Positions 47,841 through 56,605 of a DNA stretch of 64,000 nucleotides are shown piece by piece. Source of the DNA: Microbacterium esteraromaticum (lineage in GTDB: Bacteria > Actinomycetota > Actinomycetes > Actinomycetales > Microbacteriaceae). A program made the translations under genes and the position numbers. Position 1 is the stretch's first letter; each line of letters starts with the position of its first letter. The stretch spans positions 1,054,001-1,118,000 of the forward strand of contig NZ_JAFBBS010000001.1 of the NCBI RefSeq assembly GCF_016907315.1. Direction: 5' to 3'. The notes beneath the pieces are model-generated. The model saw only the letters and a program-made list of their open reading frames with translations, made no database searches and was not told the origin of the DNA.

Positions 47841-48184
47841 GCACCGAACCGACCGTTCCGCTGCCTGATCTGGCCGAGACGCTCGCGATAGAGGGGACGG
47901 CGCCGGCTGATCCCGCTGACGTCACCTCGGCGCCGGCGCCGACGCCGCGCACCCGGTGGGCGGCCATCATCTGGGGCGTGTGCCTCGCCGCTGCCGCGTG
48001 GTTCGGGATCTGGATGCTGAGCGATACCGCCCGCCAGGATGCGATCACCGAGTGGTTCGCCTCGCTGAGTCCGGGGACGATGACCGCGACTGCGCTGCTC
48101 GGCGTCGGTGTGCTCGTGCTGATCGGCGGCGTGGTCGGCCTGGTCAGGCGGATGCAGCGCCGGGGTCCCTCGAGCACCGGCTGA
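47837..48184 (+). CDS. Small two-helix membrane protein coupled to the PspC gene
   Basis: 115 residues with a Pro/Ala-rich N-terminus and two membrane helices (about 42-62 and 82-104), ending in a basic, Arg-rich tail. The GTG start overlaps the stop of the PspC gene by four bases (GTGA), so it is produced with it. No domain is recognised; a role in the same envelope-stress module is inferred from position only. Confidence 0.8.
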   Translation: MSTEPTVPLPDLAETLAIEGTAPADPADVTSAPAPTPRTRWAAIIWGVCLAAAAWFGIWMLSDTARQDAITEWFASLSPGTMTATALLGVGVLVLIGGVVGLVRRMQRRGPSSTG

Positions 48185-48240
48185 CCCGGTGCTCGCCCTG
48201 CGGTGAGGACCGTGCGCGACAGCGTCTCGCGAGTTAGGAT

Positions 48241-48270
48241 CTCTAAATACATGCGGGGCTGCTTTTAGAG
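48241..48270. promoter_or_regulatory. Inverted repeat before the SufR-like regulator gene
   Basis: CTCTAAA (48241-48247) and TTTAGAG (48264-48270) are perfect 7-base arms separated by 16 bases. TAAATA within the left arm could be the -10. It lies eight bases before the ATG at 48278 and is a natural site for autoregulation. Confidence 0.6.
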
Positions 48271-48277
48271 GGGCATC

Positions 48278-48988
48278 ATGGACATCACCGCGCGCGCCTC
48301 GAGCATCGGCGCTCTCGCCGACGAGACACGACAGGCGCTCTACGAGCACGTCGTCGGCCAGCCCGACGCGGTGACCAGGGAAGCGGCAGCGACCGCTCTG
48401 GGCGTGCCGGTGCACATGGCCCGATTCCATCTCGACAAGCTCGTCGAGGCCGGGCTTCTCGAGACGGAGTTCCGGCGCCTGAGCGGCCGCAGCGGCCCCG
48501 GGGCCGGTCGCCCGTCGAAGCTGTACCGGCGCGCGGCGAGCACGGTGAGCGTCTCGCTGCCCGAGCGTCGCTACGACCTCGTCGGGCACGTGCTGGCGGG
48601 TGCGATCGAGCGGGCCAGCGAAGGGATGCCCCTGCGGGACGCCCTCGCCGAGGTCGCGCACGAGGAGGGACGTGCGATCGCCGCATCCGCCACCGCCACC
48701 GCCGCAGCCGCCGCCTCCCCGGGCGACGATGACGAGTCGGCGCGTCTGACGGCGGTGCTGACGGCCCACGGCTACGAACCGCGCAGCGGATCGGACGAGG
48801 GCGGCGATGCCGTGATCCTCGCCAACTGCCCGTTCGACTCCCTTGCCCGCGATCACACCGAGCTGATCTGCTCGGCGAATCTCTCGCTGCTCGGCGGCGT
48901 GCTCGACGGACTCGGCTGCACGCGCCTCAGCGCGCACGGCGAGCCGCACACCGGGCGCTGCTGCGTGGCGATCCGTCCGCGGCCGTGA
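48278..48988 (+). CDS. SufR-like Fe-S cluster-binding winged-helix regulator
   Basis: 236 residues. The N-terminal ArsR-like winged helix spans about 8-85. The C-terminal part carries cysteines at 184 (LANCPFDSLA), 198 (ELICSANLSLL) and 228/229 (GRCCVAI), the C-x13-C-x29-C layout of SufR from Streptomyces and mycobacteria, where three cysteines hold a [4Fe-4S] or [2Fe-2S] cluster. Classical SufR represses the suf operon, but no suf genes are here, so its targets are open. An Ala/Thr-rich linker (about 135-148) joins the domains. Confidence 0.82.
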   Translation: MDITARASSIGALADETRQALYEHVVGQPDAVTREAAATALGVPVHMARFHLDKLVEAGLLETEFRRLSGRSGPGAGRPSKLYRRAASTVSVSLPERRYDLVGHVLAGAIERASEGMPLRDALAEVAHEEGRAIAASATATAAAAASPGDDDESARLTAVLTAHGYEPRSGSDEGGDAVILANCPFDSLARDHTELICSANLSLLGGVLDGLGCTRLSAHGEPHTGRCCVAIRPRP

Positions 48989-49012
48989 CGGCGCGGCGGG
49001 TACGCTGAATCG

Positions 49013-49753
49013 GTGAAGAACGACCGGCGCCGCGCATCCAAAGGCGGAAGGCCGCGCCCGGCCAAGGCCGCCAAGCCCACGCAGAAGGGCGGGCAGAAGC
49101 CCGCGCAGAAGCGCACACCGCGTCCCTCTCCGCAGCCGGCGCCCCTGCCGCCGGTCGATGAGACGCCTCGCACCTTCCGCCTCGGCGTGATCCCCGGAGC
49201 GACGCCGGGCAGATGGGTGGATGCCTGGAAGGAGCGCATGCCCCACGTCGACATCGAACTCGTGCCGGTCGCCGTCGCCGATCAGCGCTCGGCCGTCGAC
49301 GAGCTCGACGCGGCACTCGTGCGCCTTCCCCTCGATGACCGGGACGAGCTGCACGTGATCCCCCTCTACGACGAGGTGCCCGTGGTGGTGGCATCCGCCG
49401 ATTCGTTCCTGATGGCGACCGACCGGCTCACGGCCGACGACCTCGCAGGCCTGGTGCTGATCACGCCAGGCGACGACGTGCTCGGCCCCCTCGACCTGCC
49501 CACCGTCGCGCCGTCGTTCCCGACCATCGCCACCACCGCCGACGCGGTGGCGACGGCAGCCACGGGCGTCGGCATCCTGATCGTGCCGATGTCGCTCGCG
49601 CGGCTGCACCAGCGCAAGGACGCCGACTACCGGCCGCTGCTCGGCGGACGCACGTCGACCGTCGCGCTCGCCTGGCCGCGCGAGAAGACCACTCCCGACG
49701 TCGAGGCCTTCGTCGGCATCGTGCGCGGCCGCACCGCGAACTCGTCACGCTGA
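49013..49753 (+). CDS. Type 2 periplasmic-binding-fold (LysR effector-like) protein without DNA-binding domain
   Basis: 246 residues. The first 48 are Lys/Pro/Ala-rich and disordered. From about residue 52 (TFRLGVIPGATPGRW) the sequence follows a LysR substrate-binding domain, including VATAATGVGILIVPMSLARL near the end. No helix-turn-helix or signal peptide is present, so it is not a typical LysR regulator or binding protein. TACGCT lies exactly six bases before the GTG start. Its role is unknown. Confidence 0.8.
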   Translation: MKNDRRRASKGGRPRPAKAAKPTQKGGQKPAQKRTPRPSPQPAPLPPVDETPRTFRLGVIPGATPGRWVDAWKERMPHVDIELVPVAVADQRSAVDELDAALVRLPLDDRDELHVIPLYDEVPVVVASADSFLMATDRLTADDLAGLVLITPGDDVLGPLDLPTVAPSFPTIATTADAVATAATGVGILIVPMSLARLHQRKDADYRPLLGGRTSTVALAWPREKTTPDVEAFVGIVRGRTANSSR

Positions 49754-49809
49754 GTCACCTGCGCACGCCGCCGCCCGGCCGCTCGCATGCGGGCCAATAG
49801 ACTCGGCGC

Positions 49810-50523
49810 ATGTCATCGGTGCTGTACGTGTGCGTTCGACCCGAGCGGAGTGCGGCTGACGCCGAGCACCGCTCGTTCCGTCGCGGACTCGGCCTCGGGA
49901 TGCTGGATCGCCTCGACCTGCTGCACGCCTCGCTCGAGACCGTGGAGTGGGAGCAGTACGACGGGTTCGTCATCGGCGGGTCGCCGTTCAACGTCACGGA
50001 TACCGACAAGGGTCAGCACCAGAGAGCGGTGGAGCACGACCTCGAGCGCATCGCCACTCGCGCGCTCGACGGCGAGGCGACGGCGCTGTTCACCTGCTAC
50101 GGAATCGGCGTCGTCACGCGCATGCTGGGCGGCGAGGTGCACACCGAGCAGCCCGAGCAGGCCAGCGCGACGACGGTGCACCTCACCGACGCCGGGGCCG
50201 ACGACCCCCTGTTCGGCCCGAGCGCGCCGAGCATGTCGGTGTTCACCGCTCACAAGGAGAGCGCTCGAGAGACGCCTCCGGGAGCCGTACTGCTGGCGAC
50301 CAACGACGCATGCGCCGTGCAGGCGTACCGCGTGGGCGAGCGACTGTACGCCACGCAGTTCCACCCTGAGGCCTCGCCGCAGGACTTCGCCGATCGGATG
50401 GCCGTGTACCGCGCATCGGGCTATTTCGACCCGCGCGACTACGACCGCACCGAGCGGGCGATCCTCGACGCAGCCGTCGACGGCGACGACCTGCTCGCGC
50501 GCTTCCCCCGGCTCATCGGCTGA
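49810..50523 (+). CDS. Class I glutamine amidotransferase-like protein
   Basis: 237 residues. The nucleophile elbow FTCYGIG has Cys96, and FHPEASP supplies His185 and Glu187, so the triad is complete. The overall pattern fits stand-alone GMP-synthase-like amidotransferases that act as glutaminases for unknown partners or hydrolyse gamma-glutamyl compounds. TAGACT lies six bases before the ATG. No partner synthetase is adjacent. Confidence 0.87.
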   Translation: MSSVLYVCVRPERSAADAEHRSFRRGLGLGMLDRLDLLHASLETVEWEQYDGFVIGGSPFNVTDTDKGQHQRAVEHDLERIATRALDGEATALFTCYGIGVVTRMLGGEVHTEQPEQASATTVHLTDAGADDPLFGPSAPSMSVFTAHKESARETPPGAVLLATNDACAVQAYRVGERLYATQFHPEASPQDFADRMAVYRASGYFDPRDYDRTERAILDAAVDGDDLLARFPRLIG

Positions 50524-50564
50524 CCACCGCCACCGGAGCCAGCCGTTCCGGTCCGGCCGCGGCG

Positions 50565-51026
50565 TCAGCCACCCAGCGCGAGCGCGATGCGCTCGTCGAG
50601 GTAGCCCCGCAGCGGCACGAGTGCACCGCCGGGCGACCAGCGAACGCTCGGAACGCCGTCGACCAGCGCCAGGGGGCCGGATGCCGCGCCGGAATCGACC
50701 GCGGCGACGTCGAGCTCCTGCCAGCCCACGTGCACCACCTCACCCTCGGCGAAGCCACCCCGGCGGGCCTGCGCCCGTCGCTCGGCCCGTGCACGCGCGG
50801 ACTCGGCCGCATACCCGCGGCGCACCTCTTCTGCGGCTCGCACGATCTCAGCCGTCGACAGCACGCCGTCGTCGGTGAGCAGCAGAACGCCGAGGTGCCA
50901 GGCGAATCCGGCTCGCACGATCCGGTCCGCACGCCAGCGCGAGGTGCGCTCGCGACCAAGCGCCTCGCGCGGCACCTTGGTCAGACGCGCGCGTGCATCC
51001 CGCAGCAGTTCCTCGGTGGCGCCCAT
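50565..51026 (-). CDS. Conserved hypothetical protein
   Basis: 153 residues starting MGATEELLRDARARL. It is soluble, with an Arg-rich middle (YAAESARARAERRAQARRGG) and a C-terminal beta-rich part ending YLDERIALALGG. I do not recognise a domain; similar actinobacterial proteins are sometimes labelled glutaminase without basis visible here. TACCCT lies exactly six bases before the ATG. It is divergent from purU. Confidence 0.75.
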   Translation of the reverse strand: MGATEELLRDARARLTKVPREALGRERTSRWRADRIVRAGFAWHLGVLLLTDDGVLSTAEIVRAAEEVRRGYAAESARARAERRAQARRGGFAEGEVVHVGWQELDVAAVDSGAASGPLALVDGVPSVRWSPGGALVPLRGYLDERIALALGG

Positions 51027-51101
51027 CTCTCCAGGGTAACGATTGGGCGCCATCGGCCTGATGCGGGCAGAATCGACAGACACCCCAGCTGAGGAGCATC
51101 C

Positions 51102-51953
51102 ATGCCGCAGACCGACACCGCACGCCTTCTCATCGCCTGCGACGACCAGCCCGGGATCGTCGCGGCCGTCGCCGGAGTGCTGGCGTCGCACGGGGCGAAC
51201 ATCATCTCGCTCGACCAGCACTCCACCGACGAGGAGGGCGGCAGGTTCTTCCAGCGCACCGTGATCCACCTCGACGGTCTCGCGGCCAAGCGCCCCGAGC
51301 TCGAGGCGTCGCTCGGCGAGGTGGCCGAGCGCTTCGGGATGGAGTGGTCGCTGCACGACACCGCCAAGCGCAAGCGCGTCGCGATCTTCGTCTCGAAGTA
51401 CGACCACTGCCTGATGGAGTTGCTGTGGCGCACCCAGCGCGGAGAGCTCGACATCGACGTGACCATGGTGATCTCGAACCACCCCGACCTGGCCGAGTCG
51501 GTGCGGTCGTTCGGCGTGCCCTTCGTGCACATCCCGTCGGGCGACAAGGCGGCGATGGAGGCACGCCAGATCGAGCTGCTGCAGGGCAACGTCGACCTCG
51601 TCGTGCTCGCGCGGTACATGCAGATCCTGACCGACGGGTTCATCGAGCGCCTCGGGGCCCCGGTGATCAACATCCACCACTCGTTCCTGCCTGCGTTCAT
51701 CGGCGCGAACCCGTACGCTCGCGCGAAGGACCGAGGCGTCAAGCTCATCGGCGCGACCGCGCACTATGCGACCGCAGACCTCGACGAGGGGCCGATCATC
51801 GAGCAGGACGTCACCAGGGTGACGCACGCCGAGTCGGCGGCCGAGCTGCAGCGTCGGGGCGCAGATGTCGAGCGCTACGTGCTCGCCCGCGCCGTCAAGT
51901 GGCACGCCGAGGATCGCGTGATCGTGCACGGCCGCTCGACCGTCATCCTCTGA
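51102..51953 (+). CDS. purU: Formyltetrahydrofolate deformylase
   Basis: 283 residues, standard length. An N-terminal ACT domain (about 5-85, LLIACDDQPGIVAAVAGVL) precedes the formyltransferase-fold domain with VISNHPDL, the active-site NIHHSFLPAF and the aspartate in ATADLDEGPIIEQ. It hydrolyses 10-formyl-THF to THF and formate, balancing one-carbon and purine metabolism. GAGGAG precedes the ATG, a conventional ribosome binding site. Confidence 0.94.
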   Translation: MPQTDTARLLIACDDQPGIVAAVAGVLASHGANIISLDQHSTDEEGGRFFQRTVIHLDGLAAKRPELEASLGEVAERFGMEWSLHDTAKRKRVAIFVSKYDHCLMELLWRTQRGELDIDVTMVISNHPDLAESVRSFGVPFVHIPSGDKAAMEARQIELLQGNVDLVVLARYMQILTDGFIERLGAPVINIHHSFLPAFIGANPYARAKDRGVKLIGATAHYATADLDEGPIIEQDVTRVTHAESAAELQRRGADVERYVLARAVKWHAEDRVIVHGRSTVIL

Positions 51954-51991
51954 GGCCCGTAGGCGTCCGACACCGGCAAGGACCGTCCCGG

Positions 51992-53047
51992 TCAGGCCGG
52001 AACGCCCGCGACCAGCTCGGCGAACACCTCGGACGCCGTGCGTCCCCGCGCCAGCGGCGCCGACTGCCCGAGCCACAGCGACTGCAGCTCGCCCATTCCC
52101 CGCTGCCCCGCGACGGCGCGGAAGCGACCGGTCAGCCAGTTCTGCGCCGGGAAGGGGGCGATGGCTCCGGATGCCTCGATCTCGCGGACTGCGCGGTTGG
52201 CCGCTCCGCGCGCGAGGCGTCCGCTCATCGCGCGAGTGAGCACGCTCTCGTCTGCCGCCGTGGAGCGGATCGCCGCTCGGTGCGCGGCGCTGGCGGCCGA
52301 CTCGTCGGTGACGAGGAACGACGTGCCGATCTGAACGCCCGACGCGCCGAGCGCGAACGCGGCGGCGACGCCGCGGCGGTCGGCGATGCCGCCGGCCGCG
52401 ATGACGGGCACCCGTACCGCATCCACGACCTGCGGCAGCAGCGAGATGAGCCCGACGAGCGACTCCTCGGCCGGACGCAGGAACGACACTCTGTGCCCGG
52501 CGGCCTCGGCGCCAGTGGCGACGATCGCATCAACCCCGCTCGCGTCGAGCGCCCGCGCTTCGGCGACCGTCGTCGCCGTGCCGATGATCCGGATGCCGCG
52601 GCTGCGGGCCTCGTCCACCAGTTCGGCGGAGGGGACGCCGAAGACCACGCTCAACGCTGCGGGGGCCGCCTGCCAGATCGCGTCGAGTTGCTCGTCGAGG
52701 GCCGGCAGGTACCGTTCGGGTCTGGCGGGCGGGTCGATGCCGACCTCGTCGAAGAAGTCGGCGAGCGCCGCCGCCTGACGGTCGTGCTCGTCCCCCGGCG
52801 CGACTTCGTCTCCGGTCGGGAGCCAGATGTTCAGGGCGAAGGGAGCGGAGGTCGCGGCGCGCAGCGCAGCGGCCGTCTCACGGATGCGCTCGCCGTCGTA
52901 CCCGTACAGACCGTACGAGCCCAGTCCGCCCGCTTCGCTCACCGCCGCGGTCAGCGCGACGGACGAGAGTCCGCCGAACGGCCCGAGGACGACGGGATGC
53001 CGGATGCCGAGCAGTTCACGCAGGTCCGTGTCGCGCAGGTCAGTCAT
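51992..53047 (-). CDS. Nitronate monooxygenase family flavoprotein
   Basis: 351 residues of the 2-nitropropane dioxygenase/nitronate monooxygenase TIM-barrel family. FMN-binding features include GPFGGLSS near the N-terminus, VIAAGGIADRRGVAAAFALG and GVQIGTSFL, with the proton-transfer His in the GAEAAGHRVSFL loop. It detoxifies alkyl nitronates such as propionate-3-nitronate. TAGCCT lies exactly six bases before the ATG. It is convergent with purU. Confidence 0.88.
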   Translation of the reverse strand: MTDLRDTDLRELLGIRHPVVLGPFGGLSSVALTAAVSEAGGLGSYGLYGYDGERIRETAAALRAATSAPFALNIWLPTGDEVAPGDEHDRQAAALADFFDEVGIDPPARPERYLPALDEQLDAIWQAAPAALSVVFGVPSAELVDEARSRGIRIIGTATTVAEARALDASGVDAIVATGAEAAGHRVSFLRPAEESLVGLISLLPQVVDAVRVPVIAAGGIADRRGVAAAFALGASGVQIGTSFLVTDESAASAAHRAAIRSTAADESVLTRAMSGRLARGAANRAVREIEASGAIAPFPAQNWLTGRFRAVAGQRGMGELQSLWLGQSAPLARGRTASEVFAELVAGVPA

Positions 53048-53156
53048 GCTCCGAGGCTACGCCCGCCGTCCGCACGTGTTTCAGCGCCTTCGCATCGACC
53101 CGGCCGGTTCGTCAACCCCCGTGCACCTATGTCGTCGAGCGCCTAACGTCTTCACA

Positions 53157-53199
53157 TCCCGCACTGTGCGCCCCCTCCCCCTAAGTGCACAGTGCGGGA
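53157..53199. repeat. 13-bp inverted repeat with C-rich loop
   Basis: TCCCGCACTGTGC (53157-53169) and GCACAGTGCGGGA (53187-53199) are perfect arms with a 17-base pyrimidine-rich loop. It lies in the 216-base gap before the nitronate monooxygenase gene, beside a separate terminator, and may be another REP-like element. Confidence 0.75.
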
Positions 53200-53211
53200 C
53201 ACGACAAAGGC

Positions 53212-53242
53212 GAAGCGCTCGGATCCATGATCCGAGCGCTTC
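53212..53242 (-). terminator. Terminator of the SDR operon
   Basis: Perfect 14-base arms (53212-53225 and 53229-53242) with a three-base loop, 21 bases after the stop of the 53264-53572 gene. Confidence 0.8.
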
Positions 53243-53263
53243 GTCACGTCAGCGGCGCATTGC

Positions 53264-53572
53264 TCAGAGCGGGCGTCTGCCCGGGATGGGCGACGGCTTC
53301 TGCGACCGGTTCGATGCGTTGGCGACTGCGAGGTCGAGCGCCTCGAACAGCTCGCGGAATCCGCGGAAGCGGGTCGTGCGCGGGCACGGCGTGCGCAGCC
53401 AGAGCACATCGAGCACACCGGTCGGCGAGCGGTCGACATACGCGATCAGGCAGTCGGCGTCGGCGTGCCGCCGCGCGGGGTCGCAGATGCGCCAGCTGTC
53501 GCGGCCCAGCGACGTGAGCTCCCAGTCCCCGTGAGGGGTGCCCGGTTTGGGGTCGTCGATCATGACAGTCAC
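53264..53572 (-). CDS. Hypothetical protein coupled to the SDR gene
   Basis: 102 residues with a GTG start that overlaps the SDR stop by four bases (GTGA); an ATG nine bases later is an alternative. The sequence has GDWELTSLGRDSWRICDPA and TTRFRGFRELFEALD, with no membrane part. I do not recognise the family. Production is tied to the SDR enzyme, and a perfect terminator follows. Confidence 0.75.
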   Translation of the reverse strand: MTVMIDDPKPGTPHGDWELTSLGRDSWRICDPARRHADADCLIAYVDRSPTGVLDVLWLRTPCPRTTRFRGFRELFEALDLAVANASNRSQKPSPIPGRRPL

Positions 53573-54453
53573 AGCGCCTTACCTCCTGTCACCGCGAGCA
53601 CCGTGCCCGAGGTGTACGAAGACTCGGCCGCGGCCAGGTACACGTACGCTCCGGCGAGCTCGGCCGGCTGACCGGCCCTGCCCAGCGGGGTGTCGCTGCC
53701 GAACTGCTCGACCTTCGTGTCGTCCCAGCCGGTGGCCGGGATGAGCGGGGTCCAGATGGGCCCCGGTGCGACGGCGTTCACGCGGATGCCGCGCTCACCC
53801 GCCTCGGATGCGAGCGCCTTGACGAAGGCCACCTGGGCGGCCTTCGTCATGGCGTAGTCGATCAGGCCAGGCGACGGGCTGTAGGCCTGGATCGAGGCGG
53901 TCACGATGATGCTCGCGCCCTCCTCGAGGTGGGGGTAGGCGGCGCGCGCCGTGAAGAGCGTGCCGAGCAGGTTGGTGTCGAACACTCGCCGCATCTCTTC
54001 GGACTTCAGCGTCTCGAATCCGTCGACGTCGTGCTGGTAGGCCGCGTTGAGCACGACGATGTCGAGACCGCCGAAGGCCTCCCGTGCGCGGGTGACCGCA
54101 TCTTCGGCGAACTGCTCTTCGCGCAGATCGCCCGCGATGCTGAGGCCCTGGCGGCCGGCATCGGTGATGAGCGCGACGGTGTCGTCGGCGTCCTTCTGCT
54201 CCTCGGGCATGTGCACGATCGCGACGTCGGCGCCCTCACGGGCGAACGCGATGGCGACGGCGCGGCCGATGCCCGAGTCGCCTCCGGTGATGAGGGCGCG
54301 ACGGCCTGTAAGACGGCCATGCCCCTCGTAGCTGGATTCGCCGTGGTCGGGCGTGGGCGCGGTCTCGTCGGTGAGGCCGGGCTGGGTCTGCTGCTGAGGG
54401 GGGAAGTTCTCGTCGTGGTGCTGGTGGCGAGGATCTGGGGTGGTGTCGCTCAT
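53569..54453 (-). CDS. SDR family oxidoreductase (YghA/GsiB-associated type)
   Basis: 294 residues. A hydrophilic N-terminal extension of about 48 residues (His/Gln/Pro-rich) precedes the Rossmann fold with TGGDSGIG (56-63) and the triad S187, Y200, K204. This long-tailed type, exemplified by E. coli YghA and Bacillus general-stress YdaD/YhxC/YhdF, is common among stress genes. It may use glucose or aldehydes; the substrate is not certain. It is divergent from the acidic protein at 54660 and shares a region with the GGGTTGAC motif. Confidence 0.88.
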   Translation of the reverse strand: MSDTTPDPRHQHHDENFPPQQQTQPGLTDETAPTPDHGESSYEGHGRLTGRRALITGGDSGIGRAVAIAFAREGADVAIVHMPEEQKDADDTVALITDAGRQGLSIAGDLREEQFAEDAVTRAREAFGGLDIVVLNAAYQHDVDGFETLKSEEMRRVFDTNLLGTLFTARAAYPHLEEGASIIVTASIQAYSPSPGLIDYAMTKAAQVAFVKALASEAGERGIRVNAVAPGPIWTPLIPATGWDDTKVEQFGSDTPLGRAGQPAELAGAYVYLAAAESSYTSGTVLAVTGGKAL

Positions 54454-54659
54454 CGTGCGCCTCTCTGCAGTTTCTCTGGGGGAGCACCGGCACGGGTGCC
54501 AGTGTGCCCACACTCTCCCGGGAACCGCGGCCGGGCCAGGGGGTTGACTATTCACGTCATCCAGCGCACGCGCGAGGGCGGTGCAGCCGGATGCTGTCAA
54601 GGGGCGTGCTTCGGTCGGCTGCGCCGACCACGCTGGGGTGACGACGAAAGGACACCGCC

Positions 54660-55010
54660 ATGAGCAACGAGTACATGAGCACCGGCGACAGCACCGAGGA
54701 CTCGATGAACACCGAGAACCCCGACCCGGCCGAGCACCTGCGCACGCACCGTCATGACGAGGTGCCCGCTGCCGACGCCGCGGTCGCCGGACGGCCCGAC
54801 CTGCAGCCGGACTCGCAGGGCGACGCCCCGCTCGACGCCGAGCTCGGCGAGGACGGGCAGGGCGACCTCGCAGAGGGCGACGGATCGCAGCACTCGGGCG
54901 ACGCGCCAGGCGACCTGCGCACTCAGGCCCCGTCGGGCGAGGTGCACGAGCAGAGCGCTCAGGCGACCGACCCCGCATCCGGCGAGACGCGGAACCAGCG
55001 GAACCCGTAG
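54660..55010 (+). CDS. Acidic, intrinsically disordered small protein
   Basis: 116 residues rich in Asp, Glu, Gly, Ser and Gln with almost no hydrophobic residues, so almost certainly disordered. GAAAGGA precedes the ATG. It resembles hydrophilin-like stress proteins in composition, though no family is recognised. Its last 52 bases overlap the C-terminal coding end of the convergent trehalose-synthase-like gene, which is unusual. Confidence 0.65.
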   Translation: MSNEYMSTGDSTEDSMNTENPDPAEHLRTHRHDEVPAADAAVAGRPDLQPDSQGDAPLDAELGEDGQGDLAEGDGSQHSGDAPGDLRTQAPSGEVHEQSAQATDPASGETRNQRNP

Positions 55011-56605
55011 CCGTCCAGCAGCTGCTCGGTGTGGTCGCTCTGCGGGGCGCTGCCGGAGTGCTCGAGCAGCACGGTGGCCGTGCATCCCTCAGCCAGAGGC
55101 TCGAGATGCGCGGTCACCGGCTCGGCCGAGAAGTTGTGCACGGCGACGAAGGTCACGTCGCCATAGGTGGCCTGGTGCACGAGCACGCGCGGATCACCGG
55201 CATCCTGTACCCGCACCTCCCCCCACGCGATCTCGGGGGTGGAGCGGTAGCGGTCGGCCAGCAGCGCCACGAATGACCACAGCGAGTTCGGATCGCGCCG
55301 CTGGTCGTGCACGTTCACGTGAGCCGGCGCGTACGCGCCGCCGGCGACCGGCCGGCGCAGCTTCGATGGCTTCGAGGTCGTGAACCCGCCGAGGGGACCG
55401 GCGTCCCACTGCATGGGTCCGCGCACCGCTCCCCTGCCGAGATCCGTGCTCAGCTCACCCATGCCGATCTCCTCGCCGTAGAAGATCATCGGCGCTCCCG
55501 GCAGCGAGAACAGCAGGCTGTACGCCAGGCGCAGCCGCCGCGGATCCGACTCGAGCATGGGCGCGAGACGGCGCACGATGCCCCGACCGTAGATGCGCTG
55601 GTCGGGCTCGGGGGCGAAGGTGTCGAACACCTCCTGCATCTCTGCGTCGTCGAGCAGCCCGAGGTTGAGCTCGTCGTGATGCCGCAGGAAGATCGCCCAC
55701 CCGTATCTCGCGTCGACGGTCGGCCGCGCGGCGAGCACCTCCGCGAGCGGGGTCGCCTGCTGGCGGCTCAGCGCGAGGAACAGCTTCGCCGTCGTGAGGA
55801 AGTCGAACTGCAGATCGAGCTCGGTGCCGTCGTCGCCGAAGTAATCGAGCTGCTCCTCGTGCGAGAGTCCCACTTCGCCGAGCAGCATCGCCGAGGCTTC
55901 GCGCCTGCTGACGAAGCGCCGCAGCTCGCGCAGGAACGAGTGGGGATCCTGCTCGTCGGCGATGCCCTCGCCGGTGATCAGGAACGGCACCGCGTCGACG
56001 CGGAATCCGTCGACCCCGAGCTTCAGCCAGAAGCCGATGATGCGAGCGACCTCGGCACGCACGTCGGGGTTCGCGAAGTTGAGATCGGGCTGGTGGCGAT
56101 AGAAGCTGTGCCGGAAGTACTGCTCGGTGCGCTCGTCGTACTCCCACATGCTCGTCTCCTCTCCGGGGAACACGAGCTGCTCCTTCTTGCGCGGCGGCTT
56201 GTCGCGCCACACGTAGTAGTCGCGGAACGGCGACGTGCGCGAGCGCCGGGCCGACACGAACCACGGATGACGGTCGGAGGTGTGGTTGATGACGAGGTCG
56301 ATCACCACCCGGATGCCGCGGTCGTGAGCCACGCGGATGGCCTCGACGACCCGGCCCAGATCGCCGAAGCGGGGATCGACGCTGTAGAAGTCGGAGATGT
56401 CGTAGCCGTCGTCGCGCTCTGGAGTCGGCTGGAAGGGCATGAGCCAGATGCAGGTGACGCCCAGCGCGTCGAGGTCGTCGATGCGGCGGGTCAGCCCCGC
56501 GAAGTCACCGTGCCCGTCGCCGTCGGAGTCCTGGAACGTCTCGACGTCGAGGCAGTAGATGACGGCGGTCCGCCACCACAGGTCGCTGGTGTCGGCGGGG
56601 TTCAC
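54959..56605 (-). CDS. Trehalose-synthase-like alpha-amylase family (GH13) enzyme
   Basis: 548 residues. The GH13 barrel has the nucleophile D204 (GFRVDAVPF), the acid/base E244 (GEVGLS) and the transition-state D311 (LRHHDELNL). The GFRVDAVPF and HHDELNL wording is that of TreS, which interconverts maltose and trehalose, rather than of amylases. The GTG start overlaps the stop of the upstream LLM oxidoreductase by four bases. Link to the maltose importer at the other end of the window is possible but speculative. Confidence 0.88.
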   Translation of the reverse strand: MNPADTSDLWWRTAVIYCLDVETFQDSDGDGHGDFAGLTRRIDDLDALGVTCIWLMPFQPTPERDDGYDISDFYSVDPRFGDLGRVVEAIRVAHDRGIRVVIDLVINHTSDRHPWFVSARRSRTSPFRDYYVWRDKPPRKKEQLVFPGEETSMWEYDERTEQYFRHSFYRHQPDLNFANPDVRAEVARIIGFWLKLGVDGFRVDAVPFLITGEGIADEQDPHSFLRELRRFVSRREASAMLLGEVGLSHEEQLDYFGDDGTELDLQFDFLTTAKLFLALSRQQATPLAEVLAARPTVDARYGWAIFLRHHDELNLGLLDDAEMQEVFDTFAPEPDQRIYGRGIVRRLAPMLESDPRRLRLAYSLLFSLPGAPMIFYGEEIGMGELSTDLGRGAVRGPMQWDAGPLGGFTTSKPSKLRRPVAGGAYAPAHVNVHDQRRDPNSLWSFVALLADRYRSTPEIAWGEVRVQDAGDPRVLVHQATYGDVTFVAVHNFSAEPVTAHLEPLAEGCTATVLLEHSGSAPQSDHTEQLLDGYGFRWFRVSPDAGSVA

